DNA from: Pseudomonas sp. JAI120
Lineage (GTDB): Bacteria; Pseudomonadota; Gammaproteobacteria; Pseudomonadales; Pseudomonadaceae
Direction: 5' to 3'
DNA length: 64,000 nt
NCBI RefSeq assembly: GCF_014207255.1
Contig: NZ_JACHCZ010000001.1
Coordinates: 918,592 to 982,591, forward strand
The position numbers and the translations under genes were made by a program. Below the pieces are notes generated by a model. It did not search any database, was not told where the DNA came from, and saw only the letters and a list, made by a program, of their open reading frames with translations. Positions 51,409 through 61,365 of the stretch are shown here, in pieces (position 1 is the first letter of the stretch; the number at the start of each line of letters is the position of its first letter).

Positions 51409-53862
51409 TTAGAAGTCCACCGTCGCCGACAGCTTCACCGTACGCGGCTCGCCCTGGGTCAGGTAGTTATTGGCCGTCGACGCCGACGCCCAGTACGCTT
51501 TGTTCGCCACGTTTTCGACATTGGCGCGCAAAGTGATGTACTTGTCATCAGCCTTGAAGCCGTAGCGGGCGCCGAGATCGACGCGGGTCCAGGCCGGGAT
51601 GTTCAGGGTGTTGGTGGCGTTGACGTATTCCCCCCCGGTACGCAGCATCCGCGCGTTGACGGCGGCGCCCTGGAGGCCCGGGATGTCCCAGTCGGCCCCC
51701 AGGTTATACTGGAAACGCGGCACGCCGGCGGCACGGTTGCCGTCGCTAAGACCGTTGGAGGTGTTCTGCAATTCGGTGTGCATCCACGTGGCGCCGGCCA
51801 ACAGACGCAGGCCGTCGAGGGGTTCGCCGAACACGTTGAGTTCGACGCCTTTGTTGATTTGCTCGCCGTCGACATTGAACGTCCGCGTACCGTTGGGAAA
51901 CTGCGGCGTCACACTACCGGGGTTATTGTTGGTCGCGCTGTTGGGCTGTTCGATGCGGTATACGCCGAGGGTCGCACCGTAGTTTTCCCAATCGAGCTTG
52001 ACCCCGGCTTCTGTCTGTTTACTGCGACTGGGTGGAAATACGTCGCCGCTGTTGGTGATGTCGACAGCCGTCGGCACCGTGGGTCCCTGGGCCAGCCCCT
52101 CAATCCGATTGGCATAGAACGACACGTGCTCCCAAGGCTTGACCACAAGCCCATACACCGGCGTGGTAATGGACTCGCCATAGTTTGCGGTGCGCGCACC
52201 GCTCGTGGTGTTCCAGCCATCCACTTCGATGGTCTGGCGACGTACGCCAACGGTCAACAACACGCGATCATCAATGAAACCCAGCGTGTCCGAAACGGCG
52301 GCACTCTTGATGCGATTCTTACCGACGATGCGCGGGTCGTGGATATCGCTGCCAAAGTAAGTCACGGTCGGGCGTGGTACCTGGGTCGGGTTGTACAGAT
52401 TGCCCGGCCGACGGGTGCCCTGCTGGATCGCCTCAAATGCTGAACGCTGCTCACCCCAAATACCGGACAAACCGAAGTTGACCCGATGGGTCACCGGCCC
52501 CGTGTTGAAATGCCCGTTCAGGCCGGCCATGGCGCTCTTGTTGTCTTCATCATGGGGCGAGTACAAAAAGCCTACGCGACCGCTGCCATCGTTGCCCACA
52601 TACAACGACGAATACTGACCATTCTCGCGTGTGTGCTTGGCACCGCCACCGACATAGACCGTCCAGGTTTCATTCAGGTCGTACTCGGCATTGAACATGC
52701 CGTAGGTGTCCTCCAGCTCCGACCAACTCCAGTCCTGCGCATAGTTATTCTTGGCCGACGGCGCCTTGGGTACCTGGGTGCCGTTGGGGTAGACCACGGA
52801 ACGGCCGTTGTTGATGCGCTCTTTCTGATAGCCGAAGTCAGTGGACAGGCGCAGGCGATCGCCACGGTAATCCAGGGCCACGGCCACCAGTTGCGAGCTT
52901 TTGAATTCATCATCGATGGCTGTGTCGCCGCCATGCCTGGCCAGGTTGACCCGCGCGCCGAAGCGGTTGTCCTCGCCAAAGCGTTGGCCCAGATCAAGGT
53001 GACCACCGGACTGCCCGTCGGTGGTGGTGTCGAGGGTGACGCTGCGGGTGGCGATGTCTTCGGCACGCTTGGGCACCAGGTTGACGCTGCCGCCAATGCC
53101 GCTGCCAGCGGGCGATACACCATTGACGAAGGCATTGGGGCCTTTGAACAACTCGACGCGCTCCAGCGCCTCGGTGGTGATGATTTGCCGGGGCAGCACG
53201 CCGTACAGGCCGTTGAAGGCAATGTCATCGGTGTTTAAGGGCAGGCCACGGATGGTGAACACCTGGGAGAAGTTGCCGAAGCCGGATGACTGGCGCACCG
53301 AGGCGTCGTTGAGCAGCACATCCCCGACGGTGCGTGCCTGCTGGTCGGCGATGGTCTTGGCGGTGTAGCTGACCACGCTGAACGGCACATCACTGATCGA
53401 GCGATTGCCCAACACGCCGAGCCGTGCCGAACGCGCCACCTGCCCGCCGCCGTAAGTATCCGCCTGCGCCCCGCCTTCACCGCTGATGGTGGTGGCGCCC
53501 AGCTCCAGCGCGTCGCCAGTGGCCTGTGGCACGACGGTGTAGCCATTGCTGCCGGCGCTTTGCAGCGTATAGCCGCTCCCTTGCAGCAACTGCATAAAGC
53601 CCGATTGTGCGGTGTAGCTGCCCTGCAAACCTGTGCTCCGCTGATCATTGAGCAACGTGGCGTCAAACGACAACGGCACGCCCGACAGCGCCGCAAACTG
53701 CGCCAATACATTACCCAATGGCCCAGGCGCGATCTGGTAGCTGCGCGCCGCGCTGGTCGCCGCCTCGTCAGCCATGGCGCTGTGCAGCGGCGCAATGGCC
53801 GCCAGCGCGACAGCCAGGGTCAATGCCTTCAAAGGGCGGATGGGGTGTGGTGTGAAGGTCAT
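51409..53862 (-). CDS. TonB-dependent siderophore receptor with STN signalling domain
   Basis: 817 residues. Signal peptide (to about residue 30) and an N-terminal STN/secretin domain (SYQIAPGPLGNVLAQFAALSGVPLSFDATLLNDQRSTGLQG) that contacts FecR. A plug domain (VSYTAKTIADQQARTVGDVLLNDASVRQ) follows, then a beta-barrel ending in LSATVDF with a terminal Phe. The long form with STN plus the adjacent fecR and ECF sigma genes marks a cell-surface signalling receptor that also controls its own transcription. The siderophore is unknown. The start at 53862 is chosen for AGGAA spacing. FecR and sigma lie upstream on the same strand. Confidence 0.93.
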   Translation of the reverse strand: MTFTPHPIRPLKALTLAVALAAIAPLHSAMADEAATSAARSYQIAPGPLGNVLAQFAALSGVPLSFDATLLNDQRSTGLQGSYTAQSGFMQLLQGSGYTLQSAGSNGYTVVPQATGDALELGATTISGEGGAQADTYGGGQVARSARLGVLGNRSISDVPFSVVSYTAKTIADQQARTVGDVLLNDASVRQSSGFGNFSQVFTIRGLPLNTDDIAFNGLYGVLPRQIITTEALERVELFKGPNAFVNGVSPAGSGIGGSVNLVPKRAEDIATRSVTLDTTTDGQSGGHLDLGQRFGEDNRFGARVNLARHGGDTAIDDEFKSSQLVAVALDYRGDRLRLSTDFGYQKERINNGRSVVYPNGTQVPKAPSAKNNYAQDWSWSELEDTYGMFNAEYDLNETWTVYVGGGAKHTRENGQYSSLYVGNDGSGRVGFLYSPHDEDNKSAMAGLNGHFNTGPVTHRVNFGLSGIWGEQRSAFEAIQQGTRRPGNLYNPTQVPRPTVTYFGSDIHDPRIVGKNRIKSAAVSDTLGFIDDRVLLTVGVRRQTIEVDGWNTTSGARTANYGESITTPVYGLVVKPWEHVSFYANRIEGLAQGPTVPTAVDITNSGDVFPPSRSKQTEAGVKLDWENYGATLGVYRIEQPNSATNNNPGSVTPQFPNGTRTFNVDGEQINKGVELNVFGEPLDGLRLLAGATWMHTELQNTSNGLSDGNRAAGVPRFQYNLGADWDIPGLQGAAVNARMLRTGGEYVNATNTLNIPAWTRVDLGARYGFKADDKYITLRANVENVANKAYWASASTANNYLTQGEPRTVKLSATVDF

Positions 53863-53950
53863 GGGCATTCCTGTCGGCACGGTGCAAAGTTGAGGGTTCT
53901 CCCCTACACCGGGCGACAACGAAAAAGGTATCAGCGAACGGGTAAAAATT

Positions 53951-54904
53951 TCAGCGTGGCTCAATCGTTACCCAGTAGCCGGTCAAGCTGCTGATGGTTA
54001 CCGGCAGGGTTTCCTGCAAAAGACGCAGGCTGGCATCGGTGTCACGCAACGGGAACGCGCCGGACACGCTCAGCCCGGCCACACTGGCGTCGCAGCGCAA
54101 CACGCCATGCCGGTAGCGGCCCAACTCCTCAAGCAAATCCGCCAGGCGCATCTGCTGCGCCAGCAACATGCCGTTCTCCCAGCTCAGCGCGCCAACATCC
54201 AGCGGCGCCAGCGCCGCCACGCTGTCGCTGCCGAACGCGCTCTGCTCGCCGGCCTTGAGAATCAGCCCACGGCTGGCATGCTGCGGCAGCATTTCCACCG
54301 CCCCGTCGACCACCGCCACGCGGCTGCTCTGCTCACCGACCCGCACACTGAAATGCGTGCCCAGTGCGCGGGCGGTGCCGTGGCGGGTCTGCACGATAAA
54401 CGGACGATGAGTCGGCGCAGGGTCCTGGGCCGTGGTGATCATGACTTCGCCTTGCAACAACTCGATACGCCGCACGTTGTCGGTGTAGGCGATATTCAGC
54501 GAGCTGGCGGTGTTGATCAGCAGCCGCGTGCCATCCGGTAGCGTAAGGTTGCGTTGTTCGCCGATGGCGGTGTGCTGGTCGGCGGTCCATGCCTGCCAGG
54601 GCTTGTGCTGCAAGGCCAGCCAGCTTGCCGGCCCCGCCAGCAGCAACAGCCCGAGGGCCTGGCGCCGGCCGAAGGATCTCTTACGGCCAATGCGCTTGAG
54701 GGTGTCCCCGGCAATCGCGCCGGGCACACTGTTGAAATCGCCGAGGATCGCCTCCGCCCGTTGCCAGGCCTGGGCGTGCTGGGCACTGCGGCACTGCCAT
54801 TGGGCGATGGCACGGCGATCCTCGTCGGTGGCGCTGCCAGATTGCAGTTGCACCATCCAGTCGGCGGCTTCACCGAGGATCAGCGGGTCGATCGACGGGT
54901 TCAT
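53951..54904 (-). CDS. FecR-family anti-sigma regulator
   Basis: 317 residues. A cytoplasmic N-terminal DUF4880-type segment (AADWMVQLQSGSATDEDRRAIAQWQCRSAQHAQAW) is followed by a membrane span (LGLLLLAGPASWLAL). The periplasmic FecR domain contains LTLPDGTRLLINTASSLNIAY, and a C-terminal STN-like strand region contacts the receptor. It holds the ECF sigma inactive until the loaded receptor signals. The start at 54904 overlaps the sigma stop by 4 nt. Confidence 0.93.
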   Translation of the reverse strand: MNPSIDPLILGEAADWMVQLQSGSATDEDRRAIAQWQCRSAQHAQAWQRAEAILGDFNSVPGAIAGDTLKRIGRKRSFGRRQALGLLLLAGPASWLALQHKPWQAWTADQHTAIGEQRNLTLPDGTRLLINTASSLNIAYTDNVRRIELLQGEVMITTAQDPAPTHRPFIVQTRHGTARALGTHFSVRVGEQSSRVAVVDGAVEMLPQHASRGLILKAGEQSAFGSDSVAALAPLDVGALSWENGMLLAQQMRLADLLEELGRYRHGVLRCDASVAGLSVSGAFPLRDTDASLRLLQETLPVTISSLTGYWVTIEPR

Positions 54905-55398
54905 GCCACGCTCAGGCATGCGAGGAACGCATCGCGCATGTAGCGCTTGACCGAGGCCAGCGACACCTTCAATTCGTCAGCGACCTGCTGGTAGGTGAGA
55001 CCGTCGATCTGCGACATCAGGAAGGCCTGGCGGGTTTTCTCGGGCAGATCGCGCAACATGGCTTCGATGCGGTACAGCGCTTCGAGGATCAACCAGCAGG
55101 TTTCCGGCGACGGTACTTGCTGCTCGGGCAGGTGGGCGATGGTCTCGAGGTAGGCCCGTTCGACTTCCTGGCGCCGCCAGCTGTCGATCATCAGTCCCTT
55201 GGCGATATGGGTGAGCAAAGCGCGCGGCTCGCTGCCAAAACCCACGCTGCCCTGACGAGTCAGCAGGCGCATGAAGGTGTCGTGGGCCAGGTCGGCCGCG
55301 TCGCTGGCATTGCCCAGCTTGCGGTCAAGCCAGCGATACAACCATCCGTGGTGTTCGCAGTACAGGTCCTTGATAGGCAGTTTGAGGGGGGACGACAT
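54901..55398 (-). CDS. ECF sigma factor of the FecI type
   Basis: 165 residues. Region 2 is DLYCEHHGWLYRWLDRKLGNASDAADLAHDTFMRLL with the typical DAADLAHDTFMRLL motif. Region 4 is LPEKTRQAFLMSQIDGLTYQQVADELKVSLASVKRYMRDA, a helix-turn-helix. FecI-like factors turn on the neighbouring receptor operon during iron demand. I use the ATG at 55398; upstream residues in the open frame are unlike the family. Fur control is expected, but I saw no convincing 19-bp Fur box in the upstream 130 nt. Confidence 0.92.
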   Translation of the reverse strand: MSSPLKLPIKDLYCEHHGWLYRWLDRKLGNASDAADLAHDTFMRLLTRQGSVGFGSEPRALLTHIAKGLMIDSWRRQEVERAYLETIAHLPEQQVPSPETCWLILEALYRIEAMLRDLPEKTRQAFLMSQIDGLTYQQVADELKVSLASVKRYMRDAFLACLSVA

Positions 55399-55532
55399 GC
55401 AAGTCACCGGCGCCGAGGCCAAGGAGTAATTAAGAATTGATCGCATTCTAGTCTGGACAACGAAGCACGGCAACGCGCAAATTAATGTTATAGGATAACG
55501 CCAACTTTCCGCCCTGCCCTGTGATCCTGCCC

Positions 55533-56687
55533 ATGACCGATGCCGTTCCCCTGCGCCAACGCCTGCTCTCCATCGACGCCCTTCGCGGCCTGGTGATCCT
55601 GTTCATGCTACTCGACCACGTGCGCGAAACCTTCCTGCTGCATCGGCAAGTCAGCGACCCGATGAGCATCGACAGCACCGAGCCCGCACTGTTCATAAGC
55701 CGCACCCTCGCCCACCTGTGCGCGCCGGTGTTTGTGTTGCTCACGGGCTTGTCCGCGTTTTTATACGGCCAGAAATACCAGGGCCGGCGCGATGTGTCGG
55801 CGTTCCTGTTCAAGCGCGGGCTTTTCCTGGTAGTGCTGGAATTCACCCTGGTCAACTTCGCCTGGACCTTCCAACTGCCGCCCAGTGTGATCTACCTCCA
55901 GGTGATCTGGGCGATTGGCATTAGCATGCTCGCCCTCGCCGCCCTGGTGTGGTTGCCGCGCCTGCTGTTGATCGGGCTGGCGCTGGTGATCATCGGCGGG
56001 CACAACCTGCTGGATGGGTTGCACTTCGATCCAGGCTCGGCGCTGCATACTCCGTGGACGATCCTGCATGAACGCAGTTGGATTGACGTGTCCGACACCC
56101 TGCGCCTGCGCACGACCTACCCGGTACTGCCGTGGATCGGCGTGATTGCCCTGGGTTACGGCCTGGGACCGTGGTTTGCCAATGCCACGCTGCCTGCCGT
56201 GCGCCAGCGCTATTTGCTGGTCGGCGGTATGAGTGCGTTGGTGGGGTTTGTGCTGTTGCGTGCGCTCAATGGCTACGGCGAGAAGCCCTGGCAGGTGTAT
56301 GACAGCGGCGTGCAGACGCTGATGAGCTTTTTCAACGTCACCAAGTACCCGCCTTCGCTGCTGTTCCTGGCGCTGACCCTGGGGATTGGGCTGTTGCTGT
56401 TGCTGGCGTTTGAACGCGTGGGGCATCGACGCTGGATCGGCGTATTGGCGGTGTTTGGTGCGGCGCCGATGTTCTTTTATCTGCTGCATCTTTATGTGCT
56501 GAAAGTGCTGTATGTCGCGTGTGTTGCGCTGTTTGGCCTGAACCATGGCAACTACTTTGGCTTCGAGAATATCAGTGCGGTGTGGCTGGTGGCGTTGGTG
56601 TTGCCCCTGGCGCTCTACCCGCCGGTGCGCTGGTTCGCCGGGCTCAAAGCGCGGCGGCGCGATATTACCTGGCTCAAATACCTCTGA
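55533..56687 (+). CDS. DUF1624 (HGSNAT-type) membrane protein
   Basis: 384 residues with about ten membrane spans. The N-terminus RLLSIDALRGLVILFMLLDHVRETF matches the acyltransferase-like DUF1624/heparan-alpha-glucosaminide N-acetyltransferase group, whose conserved His and Arg sit in DHVRE. The short ALRGL motif and the late PPVRWFAGLK are typical. Substrate and donor are unknown. I start at the ATG at 55533, since GTG at 55521 adds only four unsupported residues. It diverges from the sigma factor gene. Confidence 0.88.
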   Translation: MTDAVPLRQRLLSIDALRGLVILFMLLDHVRETFLLHRQVSDPMSIDSTEPALFISRTLAHLCAPVFVLLTGLSAFLYGQKYQGRRDVSAFLFKRGLFLVVLEFTLVNFAWTFQLPPSVIYLQVIWAIGISMLALAALVWLPRLLLIGLALVIIGGHNLLDGLHFDPGSALHTPWTILHERSWIDVSDTLRLRTTYPVLPWIGVIALGYGLGPWFANATLPAVRQRYLLVGGMSALVGFVLLRALNGYGEKPWQVYDSGVQTLMSFFNVTKYPPSLLFLALTLGIGLLLLLAFERVGHRRWIGVLAVFGAAPMFFYLLHLYVLKVLYVACVALFGLNHGNYFGFENISAVWLVALVLPLALYPPVRWFAGLKARRRDITWLKYL

Positions 56688-56705
56688 TCTGACATGGACT
56701 AAATA

Positions 56706-56746
56706 TGGGAGGGGCGGTGCGACGATACGACTTGCCCCCTCCCACA
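56706..56746. repeat. REP palindrome with GCGGTGCGACGATACGACTTG insert
   Basis: TGGGAGGGGCGGTGCGACGA and TACGACTTGCCCCCTCCCA face each other. The inner GCGGTGCGACGATTCGACTTGC variant recurs in the 23-24 kb array and at 18649. It lies between the DUF1624 stop and the metE stop, which converge. Confidence 0.75.
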
Positions 56747-56758
56747 TTTTTTACGATA

Positions 56759-59047
56759 TCAAGCCAACTCAGCGCGTAGCTGGCGAGCTGCAGTGACCAT
56801 GTGAATCAACGCCGCCTCCGTCTCCGGCCATCCGCGTGTCTTCAACCCGCAATCCGGGTTCACCCACAAGCGCTCGGCGGGAATCCGCTGGGCGGCCTTG
56901 CGCAGCAGGTTGGCCATTTCCGAGGCATCCGGCACCCGTGGCGAGTGGATGTCGTAGACGCCCGGGCCGATGTCGTTGGGGTAGGCGAAGGCTTCGAACG
57001 CGTCCAGCAACTCCATGTCCGAGCGCGAGGTTTCGATGGTGATCACGTCGGCATCCATGGCGGCGATGGACTCGATCACATCGTTGAACTCGCTGTAGCA
57101 CATGTGCGTGTGGATCTGGGTTTCATCGCGCACTCCCGAGGCGCACAGGCGGAACACTTCGGTGGCCCAGTCCAGGTACCCTTGCCACTGCGCCTGGCGC
57201 AACGGCAGGCCTTCGCGGAACGCGGCTTCGTCAATTTGTACGATATGAATGCCGGCGGCTTCCAGGTCGACCACTTCGTCGCGAATCGCCAGGGCCAGTT
57301 GGCGGGCCTGCACTTCGCGGCTCACGTCTTCACGCGGGAACGACCACATCAGCATGGTCACAGGGCCGGTCAGCATGCCCTTCATCACCCTGCGGGTCAG
57401 GCCCTGGGCGTAGCGGATCCACTCCACCGTCATCGCCTTCGGGCGGCTCAGGTCGCCGAAGATCACCGCCGGCTTCACGCAACGCGAACCGTAGCTCTGC
57501 ACCCAGCCAAAGCGGGTGAACACGTAGCCGTCCAACTGCTCGGCGAAGTACTCGACCATGTCGTTGCGCTCGGCTTCACCGTGCACCAGCACGTCCAGGC
57601 CGAGGTTTTCCTGCACCTCGACGGCGTGACGAATCTCGCTGTGCATGGCTTCGACGTATTCGGCCTGGCTCAACTTGCCTTGCTTGTAGGACTGGCGCGC
57701 CAAGCGGATTGAGGCGGTCTGCGGGAACGAACCGATGGTGGTGGTCGGGAACAGCGGCAGCTTCAGGCCCGCACGTTGTTTCTCGATGCGCTGGGTAAAC
57801 GGCGACTGGCGCTGGCTGTCCTTGCGGGTAATCGCCGCCACACGCGCTTGTACCGCAGGCTTGTGGATACGCGCAGAGGCAGCGCGGGCCGCCTGCACGG
57901 CGCGGCTTTCAGCCAGGGCGGCGAGGACGTTGGGCGCTTCGGGCTGGTTAACCGCTTGCGCCAGCACCGCCACTTCAGCGCATTTTTGCACGGCGAACGC
58001 CAGCCAGCTTTTCAGCTCGGCATCCAACTGGTCTTCACGGCCCAGGTCCACCGGGCTGTGCAGCAAGGAGCAGGACGGCGCCACCCACAGGCGATCGCCC
58101 AATTTCTCATGGGCGTGCTGCAAAGTGGCCAGGGCGTTTTCGAGGTCGCAACGCCACACGTTACGGCCGTTGACCACGCCCAGGGACAGCACCTTGTACG
58201 CCGGCAGGCGGTCAAGGATGGTCGGGTACTGCTCCGGCGCACGCACCAGGTCGATGTGCAGGCCATCCACCGGCAGGTTTGCGGCCAGGCCCAGGTTCTC
58301 TTCCAGGCCACCGAAGTAGGTCGCCACCAGCTTTTTCAGTGGGTCGCGCTGGATCAGGTTGTAGGCCCGCTCAAAGGCGTTTTTCCAGTCCTGCGGCAGG
58401 TCGAGGACCAGGATCGGCTCGTCGATCTGCACCCATTCCACGCCGAGGTCGGCCAGGCGTTGGAAGATCTGGCCGTACAACGGCAGCAGGCGCTCAAGCA
58501 GGTCGAGCTTGTCGAAGTCAGCGCCCTTGGCCTTGCCCAGCCACAGGTAGGTCAGCGGGCCGATCACCACCGGCTTGACGGTGTGACCCAGGTCGAGGGC
58601 TTCCTGCACCTCTTCGAATAATTGCTCCCAACCCAGGTGGAATTGCTGGTCGGCACTGAATTCAGGCACCAGGTAGTGGTAGTTGGTATCGAACCACTTG
58701 GTCATTTCCTGGGCGTGGGCACCGCCGCAGCAGCTGTCGCTGACGCCACGGGCCATGCCGAACAGGGTGTCGAGGGTGGCATGGCCATCGGTCGGACGAA
58801 AACGTTCGGGAATCACGCCGAACATCAGCGAGTGGGTCAGCACCTGGTCGTACCAGGCGAAATCACCGGCAGGCAGCAGCTCAATGCCCGCCTGCTTTTG
58901 CAGATCCCAGTGGGCCTTGCGCAGTTCACGGCCGACCGCACGCAGACCGGCTTCGTCAAGCTCGCCCTTCCAGAACGCTTCCTGCGCTTTTTTCAGTTCA
59001 CGATCGCGTCCAATGCGCGGAAATCCGAGGGAATGAGCGACTGCCAT
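56759..59047 (-). CDS. metE: Cobalamin-independent methionine synthase MetE
   Basis: 762 residues, the normal MetE length. Transfers a methyl group from methyltetrahydropteroyltriglutamate to homocysteine. The N-terminal domain begins [25 protein letters not shown]. Zinc-binding residues are visible in the C-terminal domain: His and Cys in [12 protein letters not shown], Glu in [11 protein letters not shown] and Cys in [13 protein letters not shown]. The [14 protein letters not shown] motif is the family hallmark. The gene stands alone. Upstream palindromes at 59104-59116 and 59144-59156 may belong to its control. Confidence 0.97.
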   Translation of the reverse strand: MAVAHSLGFPRIGRDRELKKAQEAFWKGELDEAGLRAVGRELRKAHWDLQKQAGIELLPAGDFAWYDQVLTHSLMFGVIPERFRPTDGHATLDTLFGMARGVSDSCCGGAHAQEMTKWFDTNYHYLVPEFSADQQFHLGWEQLFEEVQEALDLGHTVKPVVIGPLTYLWLGKAKGADFDKLDLLERLLPLYGQIFQRLADLGVEWVQIDEPILVLDLPQDWKNAFERAYNLIQRDPLKKLVATYFGGLEENLGLAANLPVDGLHIDLVRAPEQYPTILDRLPAYKVLSLGVVNGRNVWRCDLENALATLQHAHEKLGDRLWVAPSCSLLHSPVDLGREDQLDAELKSWLAFAVQKCAEVAVLAQAVNQPEAPNVLAALAESRAVQAARAASARIHKPAVQARVAAITRKDSQRQSPFTQRIEKQRAGLKLPLFPTTTIGSFPQTASIRLARQSYKQGKLSQAEYVEAMHSEIRHAVEVQENLGLDVLVHGEAERNDMVEYFAEQLDGYVFTRFGWVQSYGSRCVKPAVIFGDLSRPKAMTVEWIRYAQGLTRRVMKGMLTGPVTMLMWSFPREDVSREVQARQLALAIRDEVVDLEAAGIHIVQIDEAAFREGLPLRQAQWQGYLDWATEVFRLCASGVRDETQIHTHMCYSEFNDVIESIAAMDADVITIETSRSDMELLDAFEAFAYPNDIGPGVYDIHSPRVPDASEMANLLRKAAQRIPAERLWVNPDCGLKTRGWPETEAALIHMVTAARQLRAELA

Positions 59048-59103
59048 GACTTACAACTCCAGTGTCGATAGATATGGCAGCCATTGTCGACATACACCCA
59101 TAG

Positions 59104-59156
59104 TGAGACAAACTCATTTTATTCCTGACGATCACAAGTTCTACTCATGTTGTGAG
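59104..59156. promoter_or_regulatory. Two short palindromes upstream of metE (possible operator)
   Basis: TGAGACAAACTCA (59104-59116) and CTCATGTTGTGAG (59144-59156) are inverted repeats of TGAG/CTCA with five-base spacers, 57-109 nt before the metE start. The spacing resembles MetR-type TGAA-N5-TTCA sites but the bases differ, so binding by MetR is only a guess. Apart from these and the remnant at 59239, the gap from metE to the GNAT holds nothing recognisable. Confidence 0.35.
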
Positions 59157-59238
59157 CAATGAATAGATCAATCCATTGCTGTTCGCACCCATCTACTGCG
59201 CTTACCATGCGCTTAAACAAATCTTCAAATGAGTACCC

Positions 59239-59424
59239 TTGATCAAAACCAGCCTCGCCACAGCTACAGTGCCAGCCACGCTACTTCGGATAGGTCCCGA
59301 CAGGGATGTCATTACCCAAGGCAGTTGCCTCTGCAACGCAATCAGCTATGAGATCGCAACAACGCTCAAGGCCTACACAAAGAGTCCCTATGAAGCCCTC
59401 CAGCGAAGACCTTTCGATACGTAG
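59239..59424 (+). pseudogene. Probable remnant of a GFA-family (Mss4-like) gene
   Basis: The ORF contains QGSCLCNAISYEIATTLKA, which closely resembles the GSCLCGAVRYEI opening of glutathione-dependent formaldehyde-activating (GFA) proteins, with the CLC zinc ligands. The downstream cysteines (CHC..C) and the rest of the domain are missing. The reading frame runs into the start of the next gene after about 35 more codons. Only a fragment remains, so it is most likely non-functional. Confidence 0.45.
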
Positions 59425-59881
59425 ACTGGAAGAACTCCCAGACGAGATCCACACGTTGGAAGCGCAGGCCATTGCCGAAGGGTTCAGGTTCCTGACGCGC
59501 CTGATCACAGAGTGGGAAGCAGGCGCCAATCGGTTCGAGCAACCGGGCGAGTACCTTTTGGGCGTGTTTTGCCAGAAGCAACTGATTGCAGTCGGCGGCG
59601 TTTCCCGTGATCCCTACGCCGGCTCAACAGTGGGCCGACTGCGCCGGGTATACGTTACTCCCGAAATGCGAGGGCGAAACGTGGGTAAGGCTCTGGTGCA
59701 AGCATTGCTGGATTGCGCCGCAGTGAAATTCCAAGATGTGCGTTTATCTACCGATACACCCGAAGCCGCAGCATTTTATCTGCGCTGCGGTTTTCATCAG
59801 ATCAGCGATGACACCGCGACGCACGCACTATCACTGAGCGCCCACTCGGCCCCCTGTAGGAGCGAGCTCCTACAGAGGTGA
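59390..59881 (+). CDS. GNAT acetyltransferase whose C-terminus reads through a palindromic repeat
   Basis: 163 residues. GNAT motif A is GRLRRVYVTPEMRGRNVGKALVQALLDCA, followed by LSTDTPEAAAFYLRCGFHQ. The N-terminus MKPSSEDLSIRRLEELPDEIH begins at the ATG at 59390, a weak ribosome site. The last residues (APCRSELLQR) are coded by the TGTAGGAGCGAGCTCCTACA palindrome, so the original stop was probably lost or the repeat inserted at the gene end. The main domain is complete, so it may still work. Confidence 0.8.
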   Translation: MKPSSEDLSIRRLEELPDEIHTLEAQAIAEGFRFLTRLITEWEAGANRFEQPGEYLLGVFCQKQLIAVGGVSRDPYAGSTVGRLRRVYVTPEMRGRNVGKALVQALLDCAAVKFQDVRLSTDTPEAAAFYLRCGFHQISDDTATHALSLSAHSAPCRSELLQR

Positions 59882-59895
59882 GGGGCTCAGCGGTA

Positions 59896-61215
59896 CTACA
59901 TCAACGGAATCGAATAACTCACAAACACCCGATTCTGGTCCTGGTCCCGCGCCACTTCACTGCGTGACACGCCGTTACGCCAGCCGAACCCGACGTTCTT
60001 GAATGTGCCGCTCTGCACCACGTAATCCAACGAGATGTCCCGCTCCCACTCGCTGGCATCGTTGCCGCTGGTGGTGAGGATGTGCTCGCCCTTGAGGTAC
60101 ATCACCGAGGCCTTAAGGCCCGGTACACCCAGCGACGCGAAGTCGTAGGCGTACTGGGCAAAGGCGGTGCGTTCGCCGGCCTGGATGAAGGTCTGCACGG
60201 TACGGTCGGTGTAGAGATACAGGCTGGCACCGCCCTCGCCTTTGTTCACCAGGCCGCCCTGGTTGAGTTGGGCGAAGTTGCTGTCGTCCGAGACTTGCTG
60301 GTAGCCGGCGGTGATCGCGTGCGGACCCAGGGAGTAGATGAACGCAGCGCTCCAGGTGTTGTTGTCGATTTCACCGTTGCCGTTCTTGGTATAGCCGCCG
60401 AGCTTGTAGCCTTCGGCACGGCCGGCAGCACTGCTGTTTTTGCCGTCGGAGCGGGTATTGAAGTAGCGCAGGTCGGTTTTCAATGAGCCGTATTCGCCCA
60501 GCGGCAATACATGTATCAGTCCAGCGAAGTGTTGTTGGTAATAGTCTTCGAGGTTGGCGTAGTAGTACTGGACCATCAGGTCCTTGGTCAGCTGGTAGTC
60601 CGCACCGGCGTAGGTGAATTTATTGCTTTCCTGGGTACCGCCCGCCGCTGCCAGGCCACTGCGGTCGCTGGAGCCGCGACCGGTGGTGTGCTCAAGCTGG
60701 CCGCCGACCAGGGTCAGGTTGTCGATGTCCTTGCTGGTGACTTGCCCGCCTTCGAACGACTGCGGCAACAGGCGGCCGTCGTTGCTCACCAGGATCGGCA
60801 GGTTCGGGCGCTGGTAGCCGTAGCGCGCTTCGGTCTTGGCAAAGCGCGCCTTGGCGGTGGCACCGCCACGGGCCCAGTTGTCCGTGGCCTTGCCGTCTTC
60901 GGTGGGGATCATCGAGCTGCCGACATGGCGCGCGGCGCTGCTGTCGAGGGTCACGCCGAGCATACCGATGGCGTCCAGGCCAAAGCCGACGGTGCCGTCG
61001 GTGAAGCCCGACTGGTAGTTGAGGATAAAGGCCTGGCCCCACTCTTCGGTCTTCGACGGTGCCGCCGTGCCGTCGCGGTTGTCGTTATTGAAGTAGAAGT
61101 TACGCATGCTCAAGTTGGCTTTGCTGTCGCTCAAAAAGTCAGCAGACGCCAAGGGGCTCAGGGCAATGCCCAGGCCGCCGGTCAATACAGTTAATACATT
61201 CAACGTGGCTTTCAT
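59896..61215 (-). CDS. OprD-family outer-membrane porin
   Basis: 439 residues. A signal peptide ends around residue 25 (ALSPLASA), then DFLSDSKANLSMRNFYFNNDNRD, EEWGQAFILNYQSGFTDGTVGFGLD and the terminal VSYSIPLM. It is the same family as 27633-28949 but diverged, so the two likely serve different substrates. The phosphodiesterase and ABC transporter upstream might suggest organic phosphate or amine substrates, but there is no direct evidence. Upstream of the ATG at 61215 lies a 150-nt gap before the phosphodiesterase gene. Confidence 0.93.
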   Translation of the reverse strand: MKATLNVLTVLTGGLGIALSPLASADFLSDSKANLSMRNFYFNNDNRDGTAAPSKTEEWGQAFILNYQSGFTDGTVGFGLDAIGMLGVTLDSSAARHVGSSMIPTEDGKATDNWARGGATAKARFAKTEARYGYQRPNLPILVSNDGRLLPQSFEGGQVTSKDIDNLTLVGGQLEHTTGRGSSDRSGLAAAGGTQESNKFTYAGADYQLTKDLMVQYYYANLEDYYQQHFAGLIHVLPLGEYGSLKTDLRYFNTRSDGKNSSAAGRAEGYKLGGYTKNGNGEIDNNTWSAAFIYSLGPHAITAGYQQVSDDSNFAQLNQGGLVNKGEGGASLYLYTDRTVQTFIQAGERTAFAQYAYDFASLGVPGLKASVMYLKGEHILTTSGNDASEWERDISLDYVVQSGTFKNVGFGWRNGVSRSEVARDQDQNRVFVSYSIPLM

Positions 61216-61365
61216 CAGGACGAACTCCGGCGCGGAATCCAAGTTCCGGGCGCAAAAAATGGGCAGCAGGATGCCGTCGGCCAAACGTGACGTTGACCGG
61301 GGCGTTAACGGTTGTTCAGTTGCTTAGTTGTTAGCTAGTTGAGTGAAGTGAAACCTCCGTAAACC

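Noticed and set aside
55399..55532. Fur box between the ECF sigma gene and the DUF1624 gene
   Set aside because: AT-rich patches exist, but none matches the 19-bp Fur palindrome well enough.
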